Notes: generated by a model from the sequence alone, not told the origin. Shown: positions 35,449 through 43,772, numbered from the stretch's first letter. The stretch: 64,000 bases of DNA from Anaeroplasma sp902783745 (GCA_946617655.1 CAMOKL010000002.1:124001-188000); one strand, 5' to 3'. Translations and numbers: made by a program.

Positions 35449-35589
35449 TTACCATCTAAAAATATCCCAAATACCAGCATCACTCTTAAATGCGCTAGTT
35501 TTATTATTTTCTATGGATACCATTATAATATCTGATGCTTCTATTTTTTCGTCATTTATTTCTGGTTTAACATATTCTTTCTTTTCCAT
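35449..35589 (-). CDS. 46-residue precursor-like peptide with Y-x-K-P leader (copy 2)
   Basis: A small gene with RBS AGGGGG 6-7 bp before the ATG. The peptide begins MEKKEYVKPEINDEKIEASD, then IIMVSIENNK and TSAFKSDAG, and ends in IWDIFRW. It shares the KEYVKP-x-I start, acidic stretch, and DIIM-x-S boundary with copy 1, while the C-terminal halves differ completely. That conserved-leader/variable-core pattern is typical of ribosomal peptide precursors. It begins 11 bp after the 35601 secreted-protein gene and is under the c-di-GMP riboswitch. A role as a PqqD-bound substrate is inference. Confidence 0.7.
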   Translation of the reverse strand: MEKKEYVKPEINDEKIEASDIIMVSIENNKTSAFKSDAGIWDIFRW

Positions 35590-35600
35590 AATGGTCCCCC

Positions 35601-36689
35601 TTAAACAATTCTATAAGCTTCTGTTTCGCTACTTGCTCTATCATTAACTGTAATGAAAGCTGAAACATCACATCCAATATATTCTTTATGTGAAGAATTC
35701 TTTAGTTTTAATACATATACTATATAATATGTATTCTCTTGCTCACTAAATTTAACTCTTTCTCCATCATAATTACCTTCATATACTGAACCATCATTAT
35801 TTAAAATTGATGTATAAACTTTAGTAGGTATAACTGTTCTTACCTCATCCTTATCTTTGAATTTAGATACGGATGTAGTCTTACAGTGTATTGTTAATTC
35901 AGCCTGATAAATGTTATTTCTAACATTTTTAACAACCGCAATCCAACGAATGTTTGTACCAGATGAATCCTCTTGTTGATATAATGTTATATCACAAGAA
36001 TAATAAGTAATTGTAATATCTGTAATTCTATAAGACCAATCATACCAATTATTATCATCTTGTACTTGTAATGCTAAATATTTTTGTTCTCCTTCAGTAG
36101 GAGTGTAAAAATATATATAATTACTACCATAATATTGATAATACTCAATCATAGATAATGTTACTAAGTCATCTTCAGTCCATTCAATTGATGAACCAAA
36201 TGTTGTTTGATAAATCTTTCTTGTATTATCTAATCCATTTGCATTAAATACTTCTAAATAGTTAGTTGTAAATTCAGTACCATTAACAATTGTTACAATT
36301 CCTTTATTATCAGAATGCTTAATAGGAATTAGAATTGTTGATGTAACAATTTGAATTGATTGTTCATATACATCAAGTCTTGTACTTCCCTCATTACCAT
36401 ATACTAAAACTCCATTTAATAATTTAGTATTTGATAAATTTAATTGACCTGATTGATTCCAAGTACTATAAGCTGTATATGTTTCATAGCTTTTCCCATT
36501 TAAATTGTTCTTGCTATAATCCCAATGCTCTTCTAGTGTTGATGTATTATAAGTATATGTACCGTATGAAGCTTGTGAAACATTTGAATTATTGTTATTG
36601 CCCCATCCGAATCCATATACTGGAGATATAAAGCCTAATATTAAAATTGCAAACAAAGTAAAAAATAAAAATGCTTTTTTTCCTTTCAT
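35601..36689 (-). CDS. secreted protein, c-di-GMP riboswitch-controlled
   Basis: 362 residues from the ATG at 36689 (a GGTG-type RBS 6 bp upstream fits this better than the ATG at 36701). Signal peptide: basic start MKGKKAFLFF, hydrophobic core, cleavage near PVYGFGWG. The mature protein is rich in Tyr, Thr, Ser and Asn and mostly beta, with no recognised domain. The C-terminal 100 residues have the same Tyr-Tyr/Gly-Asp-Val spacing as the 30396 protein. There is no anchor motif. Control by a c-di-GMP aptamer suggests an adhesin, matrix or biofilm-related protein. Confidence 0.7.
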   Translation of the reverse strand: MKGKKAFLFFTLFAILILGFISPVYGFGWGNNNNSNVSQASYGTYTYNTSTLEEHWDYSKNNLNGKSYETYTAYSTWNQSGQLNLSNTKLLNGVLVYGNEGSTRLDVYEQSIQIVTSTILIPIKHSDNKGIVTIVNGTEFTTNYLEVFNANGLDNTRKIYQTTFGSSIEWTEDDLVTLSMIEYYQYYGSNYIYFYTPTEGEQKYLALQVQDDNNWYDWSYRITDITITYYSCDITLYQQEDSSGTNIRWIAVVKNVRNNIYQAELTIHCKTTSVSKFKDKDEVRTVIPTKVYTSILNNDGSVYEGNYDGERVKFSEQENTYYIVYVLKLKNSSHKEYIGCDVSAFITVNDRASSETEAYRIV

Positions 36690-36740
36690 AAAAAACACCA
36701 TCCTCTTTAGATTACAACTTTTTTAACCTATACTAGGCAT

Positions 36741-36770
36741 AAAAAAAGTTGCCAAAAAAGAATGGCAACT
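36741..36770 (-). terminator. terminator of the riboswitch expression platform
   Basis: AGTTGCCA/TGGCAACT stem (36747-36754 with 36763-36770), then T7 on the minus strand. Its 5' arm is the 3' end of the aptamer, so aptamer folding and termination should exclude each other. Confidence 0.85.
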
Positions 36771-36834
36771 GGCTATCCATTTCTGGACCCTCTAGTTTTG
36801 CGTCACTATATTACTATAGTTTTGCCTTTATCAC
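36764..36834 (-). ncRNA. c-di-GMP-I (GEMM-I) riboswitch aptamer
   Basis: Read on the minus strand: GTGATAAAGGCAAAAC, a short hairpin (CTATAGTAATATAG), GACGCAAAACTA, GAGGGTC-CAGAA-ATGGATAGCCAG and GTTGCC. These are the conserved GEMM-I elements in the right order (GGCAAAC, GACGCAAAGC, the tetraloop-receptor arm, GATAGCCAG-GTTGCC). It lies between a canonical promoter and a terminator, 75 bp upstream of the secreted-protein gene. Because the 3' strand is shared with the terminator, ligand binding should favour expression. Confidence 0.9.
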
Positions 36835-36840
36835 ACTTAA

Positions 36841-36869
36841 ATTTTAACAAAAAAATTTTCATGTGTCAA
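36841..36869 (-). promoter_or_regulatory. sigma-A promoter of the riboswitch operon
   Basis: Minus strand -35 TTGACA (36869-36864), exact 17-bp spacer, -10 TAAAAT (36846-36841), just upstream of the aptamer. Confidence 0.85.
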
Positions 36870-36936
36870 CGAAAAATCGTACTATTTTTTACGCAAAAGT
36901 CTATATTTTTAAAAATAGAGGATTTTTTAAAAAAAG

Positions 36937-37989
36937 TTACTGTTTTTTTGATATTATTTTCTTAATTTCTTGGTTTCTTCCCTTAGGACAAACCAAAATA
37001 TTATCCTTAGTTATAGCAATAATCATATCAGATACACCAAGCATTGCAAGGCTTTGATAATTACCATCTGATATTATAATATTATTATTTGAATCAACTA
37101 AAATTGTATTAGTATTTCTTATAACATTTGAATCATTATCCTTAGTAAATAATTCTTCAAAAGCTAAATAAGAACCAACATCATTCCATCCTATATTACA
37201 TGGAATTACTTTAATATTTTTAGCATGCTCCATAACTGCAAAATCAATAGACTTCTTTTCAAATTTATTAAAAGTATCTCTTACCTTATTTGCAGTATCA
37301 ACGCCTAAATTAGAATCAATCATTTTATCTAATTCCATTTTTACATCATAATGTATTTTTGAATACATCTTAAATGCTTCATCCATTACACTAGATTTAA
37401 ATATAAACATTCCTGAATTCCAAAAATATCTTTTAGCATCTACATATTCTTTTGCAATATCATATGATGGCTTTTCTTTAAATGCTATAACATCATTTGC
37501 TACATTTAAATTTGAAGTTTTAGCTTCAATATAACCATATCCAGTTTCAGGATATGTAGGTTTAATACCTAAAGTTACAATTGAACCAGCTTGCGCAACA
37601 TTTTCTGCTTCTATTAAGATATTTCTAAATCCTTCTTCATCTTTTATTAATGCATCTGATGCTAATACTGCAATTGTTGCATCTTTAATGTATTTAGAAA
37701 TCATTAAAGAACCATATGCAATCGCAGATGCAGTATCTTTAAATCCTGGTTCAATAATTATTCTTGATGAATCAAGCTCACTAATTTCAGCTTTAATTTT
37801 ATCTGCTTGTATTTCGTTTGTTGCAATAAATATATGATCATTATCACATATTGGTAATATTCTTTCATATGTTAATCTAATTAAAGACTTAGAATTAAAT
37901 ACATGAAGTAGCTGTTTAGGATTTGTTTTAGTGGATAGTGGCCAAAATCTTTCTCCACTACCACCAGCCATTATTAAAAATGTTAACAT
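36937..37989 (-). CDS. manC: mannose-1-phosphate guanylyltransferase
   Basis: 350 residues, the single-domain form without a fused cupin isomerase. Nucleotidyltransferase motif MAGGSGERFWPLSTKTNPKQ at the N-terminus, and FKEKP with ATY-like sugar-binding segments later; FWNSGMFIF and NIGWNDVGS are typical. It makes GDP-mannose from mannose-1-phosphate. It starts 2 bp after the ManA-Gmd fusion gene and so is cotranscribed with it. Probable use: mannosylated capsule or glycolipid. Confidence 0.93.
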   Translation of the reverse strand: MLTFLIMAGGSGERFWPLSTKTNPKQLLHVFNSKSLIRLTYERILPICDNDHIFIATNEIQADKIKAEISELDSSRIIIEPGFKDTASAIAYGSLMISKYIKDATIAVLASDALIKDEEGFRNILIEAENVAQAGSIVTLGIKPTYPETGYGYIEAKTSNLNVANDVIAFKEKPSYDIAKEYVDAKRYFWNSGMFIFKSSVMDEAFKMYSKIHYDVKMELDKMIDSNLGVDTANKVRDTFNKFEKKSIDFAVMEHAKNIKVIPCNIGWNDVGSYLAFEELFTKDNDSNVIRNTNTILVDSNNNIIISDGNYQSLAMLGVSDMIIAITKDNILVCPKGRNQEIKKIISKKQ

Positions 37990-37991
37990 AA

Positions 37992-39893
37992 TTATTCTCC
38001 CATCATTGAATCAATTAATGAATCTATATCATGTTCAAATTCGAAACCAGTTTCATCTTTAAACTTAGTTGATGATGAAACTAATACCTTTGCATCATTA
38101 GGGCGAAGGTAATCTTTATTGATTTTAACTAATACTTTACCAGTATTAACATCAAGACCAACCTCATTTAATCCCGTACCTTCAAATACAAGGTCAATAT
38201 TTGCCTTTTTATAAGCTTTTATAACGAAATCCCTAACAGTATAGGCCCTACCTGTAGAAATGATAAAATCAGTAGGTTCTTTAAGCTGTAGTGCTAACCA
38301 CATAGCCTTTGCGTAATCTTTTGCATGTCCCCATTCTCTTGAGGCATTAAGATTTCCAAGTTCTAATACAAAATCTTCTCCGTTTTTAACTCTTTTAACA
38401 GCGTTAATTATTTTTTGAGATACATAAGTATCATTTCTATATTTAGATTCATGGTTATAGCATATGCCATTTACTGCATATATGTTATAGCATTCTCTAT
38501 ATGTATTAACAATTCTATATGCATATTCTTCAGCGACAGCGAATGGAGATTTAGGCTCAAATCTAGTTTCATCTGTTTGAGGATATCTATCTCCTGAGAA
38601 TAAGTATGGACTTGACATATTGAAAAGCTTTGTTCTTATTTCACTATTTCTTATCGCATCAAGTAATCTTAATGTACCTATTGCGTTAACCTCTGTTGTA
38701 TATTCAGGCATTTCAAATGATAAATCAACATGGCTTTGTTTAGCTAGGTGATATATTTCATCTGGATTTACAAGTTCAAATACTCTATTAAGTGAAGATG
38801 TATCAGTCATATCAGCACAATGAATAAAGAAATTCCCTCTTGCCTCAAGCTCTTTAATAATTGGTGAATACATTTGACTTCTTGTTTGAATTAAGCCATG
38901 TACTTCATAATCTTTAGATAATAATAAATCAGATAGATAATATCCATCTTGAGATATTACACCAGTTATTAATGCAACTTTTCTCATCTTAAGTCTTTCC
39001 TTTCCTTTCTTCTTTGGTACTATCGCAATAACCTTTGCGTTACCATCAAGGGTTGCTTTTTCATCCTTTGTTACTATAAAAGGATCTCCCTTTTTAACTT
39101 CATATTTTCCATTTAGGATTCCTTTTCCATCTACTACATAACAAATCAAATAAGTATCTGGAGTATATGTTAGATGCTTACCTATTTCAAGTTTTATAAT
39201 ATCAAAATGTGAATCCTTATATGCTGCCTTATCTTTAAATGGATAAATTATTTTTCTATCGTTATCATAATCAATTACATTTAAAGAATCCTTTATATGT
39301 AATTCTCTTTTAGGTAATCTATTATAATCATATAATCTATATGTTATATCACTTGACTCTTGTGCTTCTAATATAAATGAGCCTTTAGTTAACGCATGTA
39401 CTCTTCCTGGATTAATTACTGCTAAATCTCCATTAGTAATTGGTTTTCTTATTAAATAATTTTCTAATGTGCCTTGTTCTAATACAGTTTTTAATTCCAT
39501 TGCGTTTTTAACATTAACGCCTAATATCGCATCAGTTGCTTTATTCTCATCTAAAAAATACCAGCATTCAAATTTACCAAGCTGGTTTTTAGTTTTTAGG
39601 GCATAATCATCATTTGGATGTACCTGAATAGATAAATCATCTCCTGCAGATATTATCTTTAATAATAAAGGAAATTCTTTTTCTTCAGGATATCCAAAAA
39701 GCTCTGGATGATTTAAATATAACCATCTTAAACTTTTACCCTTATAAATGCCATTAGTAATAATAGATGACTTTCTATTATATCCAGATACAATCCAAGC
39801 CTCACCTGTACCATTAGGACATTCATAAATTTTATTAAGTTCGTCACCTGCCCATGGTTTCAATTCAAAATAGGGCTTTAAAAATAGTATCAT
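37992..39893 (-). CDS. fusion: class I mannose-6-phosphate isomerase + GDP-mannose 4,6-dehydratase-like domain
   Basis: 633 residues. Residues 1-302 are a short ManA with zinc ligands in LSIQVHPNDDYA and GRVHALTKG, and EAWIVSG. Residues 303-633 match GDP-mannose dehydratase (CADMTDTSSLNRVFELVNPD, NASREWGHAKDYAKAMW). The Gmd half lacks the catalytic YxxxK: SPFAVAEEYA has Phe451 and Glu455. The T-x-E of Gmd's STSELYG is also missing, and the Rossmann loop reads GVISQDG. The linker codons are purine-rich (AAAGGAAAGGAAAG) and could also act as an RBS for a separate start at the ATG at 38987. ManA makes mannose-6-P for ManC, encoded next door. Confidence 0.88.
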   Translation of the reverse strand: MILFLKPYFELKPWAGDELNKIYECPNGTGEAWIVSGYNRKSSIITNGIYKGKSLRWLYLNHPELFGYPEEKEFPLLLKIISAGDDLSIQVHPNDDYALKTKNQLGKFECWYFLDENKATDAILGVNVKNAMELKTVLEQGTLENYLIRKPITNGDLAVINPGRVHALTKGSFILEAQESSDITYRLYDYNRLPKRELHIKDSLNVIDYDNDRKIIYPFKDKAAYKDSHFDIIKLEIGKHLTYTPDTYLICYVVDGKGILNGKYEVKKGDPFIVTKDEKATLDGNAKVIAIVPKKKGKERLKMRKVALITGVISQDGYYLSDLLLSKDYEVHGLIQTRSQMYSPIIKELEARGNFFIHCADMTDTSSLNRVFELVNPDEIYHLAKQSHVDLSFEMPEYTTEVNAIGTLRLLDAIRNSEIRTKLFNMSSPYLFSGDRYPQTDETRFEPKSPFAVAEEYAYRIVNTYRECYNIYAVNGICYNHESKYRNDTYVSQKIINAVKRVKNGEDFVLELGNLNASREWGHAKDYAKAMWLALQLKEPTDFIISTGRAYTVRDFVIKAYKKANIDLVFEGTGLNEVGLDVNTGKVLVKINKDYLRPNDAKVLVSSSTKFKDETGFEFEHDIDSLIDSMMGE

Positions 39894-39939
39894 AAAGGCA
39901 CCTCAAAAGATATTTTAATTATATAATATAATTTTCAAA

Positions 39940-39970
39940 AAATAAAGAAAACCCTTAACTTAAGTTAAGG
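39940..39970 (-). terminator. intrinsic terminator after the 40271 gene
   Basis: Palindrome CCTTAACTTAAGTTAAGG at 39953-39970, then GTTTTCTTTATTTTTT on the minus strand. Confidence 0.85.
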
Positions 39971-39971
39971 A

Positions 39972-40271
39972 TTATCTTCTTTTATTCTTTATTTTTTCAA
40001 ATTCATCATAAGAAATATCTTTTATTAATAAATTATAATGACAATCATTATCTTCTTTATAGATAAAATATACTTGGTTTGAATCAGTAAATGAATACAC
40101 TAATTCTTTTTGCATAGTAGTAATAGTATAAGTATTTGGCTTTAATTCTAATACTAATGTACCATCATCATTAAATATATATTCTTTATTCTTAATGTAT
40201 AAAGGATTATTTTTAACAGGTAGTTCATTAGTGTATATTAAGAATTTATTCTTCTTGGACTTGAATATCAT
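39972..40271 (-). CDS. small protein of unknown function
   Basis: 99 residues from the ATG at 40271 (a TTG at 40295 has no better RBS). No signal peptide or membrane segment. Beta-rich, with TYTITTMQKELVYSFTDSNQVYFIYK; ends basic (KIKNKRR). It overlaps the VanZ-like gene by 26 bp and so is probably translated after it. No family is recognised. Confidence 0.5.
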   Translation of the reverse strand: MIFKSKKNKFLIYTNELPVKNNPLYIKNKEYIFNDDGTLVLELKPNTYTITTMQKELVYSFTDSNQVYFIYKEDNDCHYNLLIKDISYDEFEKIKNKRR

Positions 40272-40758
40272 TTTTTTCTCTTTTCTTTTTAACAAAATAA
40301 ATAATTAAATATACTATTACTAAAATACTAGATATAGATATAAAGCCTCCTGAATCAAGCATTACATCACCAATTGATGCAGTTCTTCCACTTGTATTAC
40401 CTTCAAGTAAGAATTCGCTTATAAACGCAAATCCAATACCTGCTACATAATGCATACCAATTCTTATAGAAATATATTTTATTTCTCTTATTGATAAGAA
40501 TAATAATATAGAAACAACACCAAAGGCTGCAAAATAACCAAAATGTCCTATAACTTTTCTTACTGTTATTTTATATTCATCATTTATTACAACCTCTTTA
40601 TGAGTTATAGTTTGTTCAACATCCGCAACTACTTGAGCTACAGAATCTGATGCTTTAGATGACTGAGCGCCTGTTTTTAAGCATTGATATATAAAAAATA
40701 TAACCATAAATCCATATAAGGCTATAAGAATCAACTGAAAAATCTTATAAAGCTTCAT
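40246..40758 (-). CDS. VanZ-like family membrane protein
   Basis: 170 residues from the ATG at 40758, which follows GGTGGTG. Four membrane segments. The conserved core is KVIGHFGYFAAFGVVSILLFL, then GIGFAFISEFLLEG and RTASIGDVMLDSGG, the usual VanZ pattern of an acidic residue followed by R..s..D...d..G. VanZ gives low-level teicoplanin resistance in enterococci; most homologues are of unknown role. Bounded upstream by the terminator at 40800-40845. Confidence 0.78.
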   Translation of the reverse strand: MKLYKIFQLILIALYGFMVIFFIYQCLKTGAQSSKASDSVAQVVADVEQTITHKEVVINDEYKITVRKVIGHFGYFAAFGVVSILLFLSIREIKYISIRIGMHYVAGIGFAFISEFLLEGNTSGRTASIGDVMLDSGGFISISSILVIVYLIIYFVKKKREKNDIQVQEE

Positions 40759-40799
40759 GTCATCACCACCAGATTTAATTATACTATATTTTTTAAAGA

Positions 40800-40845
40800 A
40801 ATTAAAAAAAGAATGATAATAACAATTAATGCTTTTATCATTCTT
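40800..40845 (-). terminator. intrinsic terminator after the zinc-ribbon gene
   Basis: AAGAATGATAA/TTATCATTCTT stem (40809-40819 with 40835-40845), then T7 on the minus strand. Confidence 0.9.
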
Positions 40846-40856
40846 CAATTTATAAT

Positions 40857-41468
40857 TTAGTCAATTGTAACTTTTGCAGTTCTACCTGAACATTTTGCAG
40901 TAACTTTCTTACCATTAGGAAGTTCTCCTGAAAGTTCTACTGCATGATATCTAGTTTCAATTCCAAAATCTTGTTCTTCATTTTCAACTACTAAAATTAT
41001 TTTTGAAATTCCAAAATATACTAACACAGTATATCCATCTAATTTTCTTACAACTATTTTTATACATCTAAATGAACCTATCATTAAAATTAATAGGAAT
41101 AAAGAGAATGTACCTGTTAATATTGTTGAAACCATATATGGATTAACGTCATGGTCATATGTTTTATATTGTGAATACATTGATAATGAAATTATAAATC
41201 CTATAAAGCACATAAAGAATATAATAGAAAAGATAATTTTTACAATTGTTACTCTAGATTTATAATCTTCAATCCAAGTAGTTGGAATAGGATTTTTATA
41301 ATTATTTTCTTTTACAATATCTTCTTTAGGTTCATTATTTGAATCATCATTAGAAGATTTTTGAACTTCTTTATTTAAATAATCTTGTATTGGATATCCA
41401 CAATTTGGACAAGTTTTTGCAAAGCTACTTATTTCCTTCTTGCATTCAGGACATACAATTAATGACAT
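40857..41468 (-). CDS. zinc-ribbon membrane protein
   Basis: 203 residues. N-terminal zinc ribbon with two CxxC pairs (VCPECKKE and CPNCGYPIQ), an acidic linker, then two membrane segments (about 75-97 and 110-130) and a C-terminal beta domain (YTVLVYFGISKIILVVENEE). Common in Firmicutes; function unknown. Transcribed alone between two terminators, directly downstream of the pyr operon. Confidence 0.65.
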   Translation of the reverse strand: MSLIVCPECKKEISSFAKTCPNCGYPIQDYLNKEVQKSSNDDSNNEPKEDIVKENNYKNPIPTTWIEDYKSRVTIVKIIFSIIFFMCFIGFIISLSMYSQYKTYDHDVNPYMVSTILTGTFSLFLLILMIGSFRCIKIVVRKLDGYTVLVYFGISKIILVVENEEQDFGIETRYHAVELSGELPNGKKVTAKCSGRTAKVTID

Positions 41469-41481
41469 TTTTTCTCTCCCA

Positions 41482-41510
41482 TATTAAAAGACAGATATTA
41501 AATCTGTCTA
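41482..41510 (-). terminator. intrinsic terminator of the pyr operon
   Basis: AGACAGAT/ATCTGTCT stem (41489-41496 with 41502-41509) preceded and followed by A/T runs. It starts between pyrE and the zinc-ribbon gene; its position suits the end of the zinc-ribbon gene's upstream neighbour only if read as a leader element, so direction is less certain than the hairpin itself. Confidence 0.6.
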
Positions 41511-41519
41511 AATTTTATA

Positions 41520-42167
41520 TTACATATTCATCCAAGATTCATCACTTGGGTCTTTTTGGAATTTTAATACCTTTGCCTTATCAGAATCAGAAATATAATT
41601 TTCTTCTGCAGCAACATGTACTAATGTTTCGAAATTAGATAATGAATGATTTTCGCAATTTGCAGCTTCTAATCTTTCAATACCCTTCTTTAAGCCATAA
41701 GTGAAGATTGAAACGATACCTAAAACGTTAGCTCCTTCTTCTCTTAATACTTCAACAACTTCAAGTGAAGAACCACCTGTTGAAATTAAATCTTCAATTA
41801 CAACAACCTTCTTACCCTTTGGAGAAACACCTTCAATTTGGTTTCCTCTACCATGGTCCTTAGCCTTACCACGAACATAACCCATAGGTAAGCCTAGGCG
41901 TTCTGCAACCATTGCAGCATGTGCGATACCTGCAGTTGATGTACCTTCAATAATTTCAACATCTGGATAGAAATGCTTTACTGTTTCAGCAAGACCATCT
42001 TCTACAACCTTTCTTACTTCTGGATAAGAAAGTGTCATTCTATTATCACAATAAATTGGTGAATGAATTCCTGAAGCCCAAGTGAAAGGTTCATTTGGCT
42101 TTAAGAATACTGCCTTAATCTTTAATAAATTCTTTGCAACTTCTACTGCTAATTTCTTTTCATCCAT
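41520..42167 (-). CDS. pyrE: orotate phosphoribosyltransferase
   Basis: 215 residues. PRPP-binding loop VVVIEDLISTGGSSLEVVEVL at about 120-140, flexible loop GKAKDHGRGNQIEG, and N-terminal FTWASGIHSPIYCDNR. Makes OMP from orotate and PRPP. It is the last gene of pyrBCKDFE, 1 bp after pyrF. Confidence 0.96.
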   Translation of the reverse strand: MDEKKLAVEVAKNLLKIKAVFLKPNEPFTWASGIHSPIYCDNRMTLSYPEVRKVVEDGLAETVKHFYPDVEIIEGTSTAGIAHAAMVAERLGLPMGYVRGKAKDHGRGNQIEGVSPKGKKVVVIEDLISTGGSSLEVVEVLREEGANVLGIVSIFTYGLKKGIERLEAANCENHSLSNFETLVHVAAEENYISDSDKAKVLKFQKDPSDESWMNM

Positions 42168-42168
42168 A

Positions 42169-42864
42169 TTATCTAAACTCCTTTAAACATCTATTATAAG
42201 CATCTACTGGATTATCTGCTTTTGTAATACTTCTACCAACAACAATATATGTTGAACCATTTTCTTTTGCTAATACTGGTGTTGCAACTCTCTTTTGATC
42301 ATTTACATCATCACCTAATAATCTAATACCAGGTGTTACTGACATAAATCCAATTTCTTTAATAATTGGAGCTTCAAGTGCACTACATACTACACCATCA
42401 AGTCCAGCTTCTTTTGCATTTAATGCATATTTTCTTACAACATCATTAACATGTAAATCTTCTTTAATACCTAATTCATTATGTAGGATTTCATCATTAA
42501 TTGATGTAAGAATAGTAACTGCAATAAGCTTTGTATTCTTACCTGCTTCAGTAGAATTTAAGCCTTCCTTTGCAGCCTTCATCATTTCAATACCACCTTC
42601 TGCATGTACATTAGTGATATCAACACCAAGTTCACCAATCTTAGCCATTGCAGCCTTAACTGTATTTGGAATATCATGAAGCTTTAGGTCTAAGAAAATC
42701 TTAAATCCATCACGCTTAAGCTCACGAACAAGCTCAGGTCCTTCCTTATAATACATTTCCATACCAATCTTAATGTATGGATTTAATCCCTTAAATGGCT
42801 TTAAGAATTCCATAAGCTCAGCTTTTGACTTAAAGTCACAGGCAATAATTACATCTCTTTCCAT
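42169..42864 (-). CDS. pyrF: orotidine-5'-phosphate decarboxylase
   Basis: 231 residues from the ATG at 42864 (MERDVIIACDFKS), chosen because AGGTG is 6 bp upstream; this start shares a base with the pyrD stop. The catalytic Asp-Lys set is in FLDLKLHDIPNTVKAA, and the phosphate loop is VTPGIRLLGDD. Makes UMP. TIM barrel, dimeric. Confidence 0.95.
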   Translation of the reverse strand: MERDVIIACDFKSKAELMEFLKPFKGLNPYIKIGMEMYYKEGPELVRELKRDGFKIFLDLKLHDIPNTVKAAMAKIGELGVDITNVHAEGGIEMMKAAKEGLNSTEAGKNTKLIAVTILTSINDEILHNELGIKEDLHVNDVVRKYALNAKEAGLDGVVCSALEAPIIKEIGFMSVTPGIRLLGDDVNDQKRVATPVLAKENGSTYIVVGRSITKADNPVDAYNRCLKEFR

Positions 42865-43772
42865 TAATCGCACCTTCCTATAATATCTGATAATTTTTCT
42901 ATGTTATATTCTTTCATAACCTTTGGTAGGTCATCAATTATTTTCTTACAAGCATAAGGGTCAACTAAATTTTGAGCACCAACCATTACTAAAGATGCGC
43001 CAGCATACATCATTTCTAAAACCTCATATGCATTAGTAACACCGCCCATTCCAATTACAGGAATCTTTACTGCGTGTGATACTTCATAAACCATTCTTAA
43101 TGCAACAGGGAAAATACCAGGTCCTGAATATCCACCCTTCTTAACTGCAATAATTGGTTTACCAGTTTTTAAATCTATTCTCATACCAACTAAAGTATTA
43201 ATTAATGATATTGCATCAGCACCTGCAGCTTCAACTGCAATTGCCATTAATGTAATATCAGTAACATTTGGTGAAAGCTTTACAATAATAGGCTTTTTAG
43301 ATACCTTTTTAACTTCTCTTACAAGATTAGCAGCAACACTAGGATCAACTCCAAATGCCATTCCACCACCCTTAACATTAGGGCATGAAATATTTAATTC
43401 AATTGCACAAACCTTATCTACATCATTAAATCTTTTAACTGTATTAACATAATCAGAAACTGAATGACCACCTACATTTGCAATAACCTTATCGTTATAT
43501 ACTTTTGATAATTTTTCAATTTCTTCTGTTGCAACCTTCTCAACACCAGGATTTTGAAGTCCAATAGAATTAATTAATCCTGCAGGACATTCAGCAATTC
43601 TTGGTAATGGGTTACCATATCTTGGTTCTAATGTTGTACCCTTAAGTGACATAGAGCCTAAAATATTTATATCATAATATTCAGCAAATTCATATCCAAA
43701 TCCGAAGCATCCTGATGCAGGAATAATTGGATTCTTATAAACATGGTCTAAAAATTTAATTTTTAAATCCAT
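42864..43772 (-). CDS. pyrD: dihydroorotate dehydrogenase B, catalytic subunit
   Basis: 302 residues, class 1B. FMN-binding TIM barrel with IGLQNPGVE, ELNISCPNVKGGG (catalytic Cys is the class 1B base) and VIGMGGVTNAYEVLEMMYAGA. Works with PyrK to pass electrons to NAD+. Overlaps both neighbours by 1 bp. Confidence 0.95.
   Translation of the reverse strand: MDLKIKFLDHVYKNPIIPASGCFGFGYEFAEYYDINILGSMSLKGTTLEPRYGNPLPRIAECPAGLINSIGLQNPGVEKVATEEIEKLSKVYNDKVIANVGGHSVSDYVNTVKRFNDVDKVCAIELNISCPNVKGGGMAFGVDPSVAANLVREVKKVSKKPIIVKLSPNVTDITLMAIAVEAAGADAISLINTLVGMRIDLKTGKPIIAVKKGGYSGPGIFPVALRMVYEVSHAVKIPVIGMGGVTNAYEVLEMMYAGASLVMVGAQNLVDPYACKKIIDDLPKVMKEYNIEKLSDIIGRCD

Noticed and set aside
36885..36930. 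Terminator after manC
   Set aside because: A palindrome of A and T (CTATTTTTAAAAATA) is present, but there is no GC stem and the T tail is poor; not distinguishable from AT-rich background.
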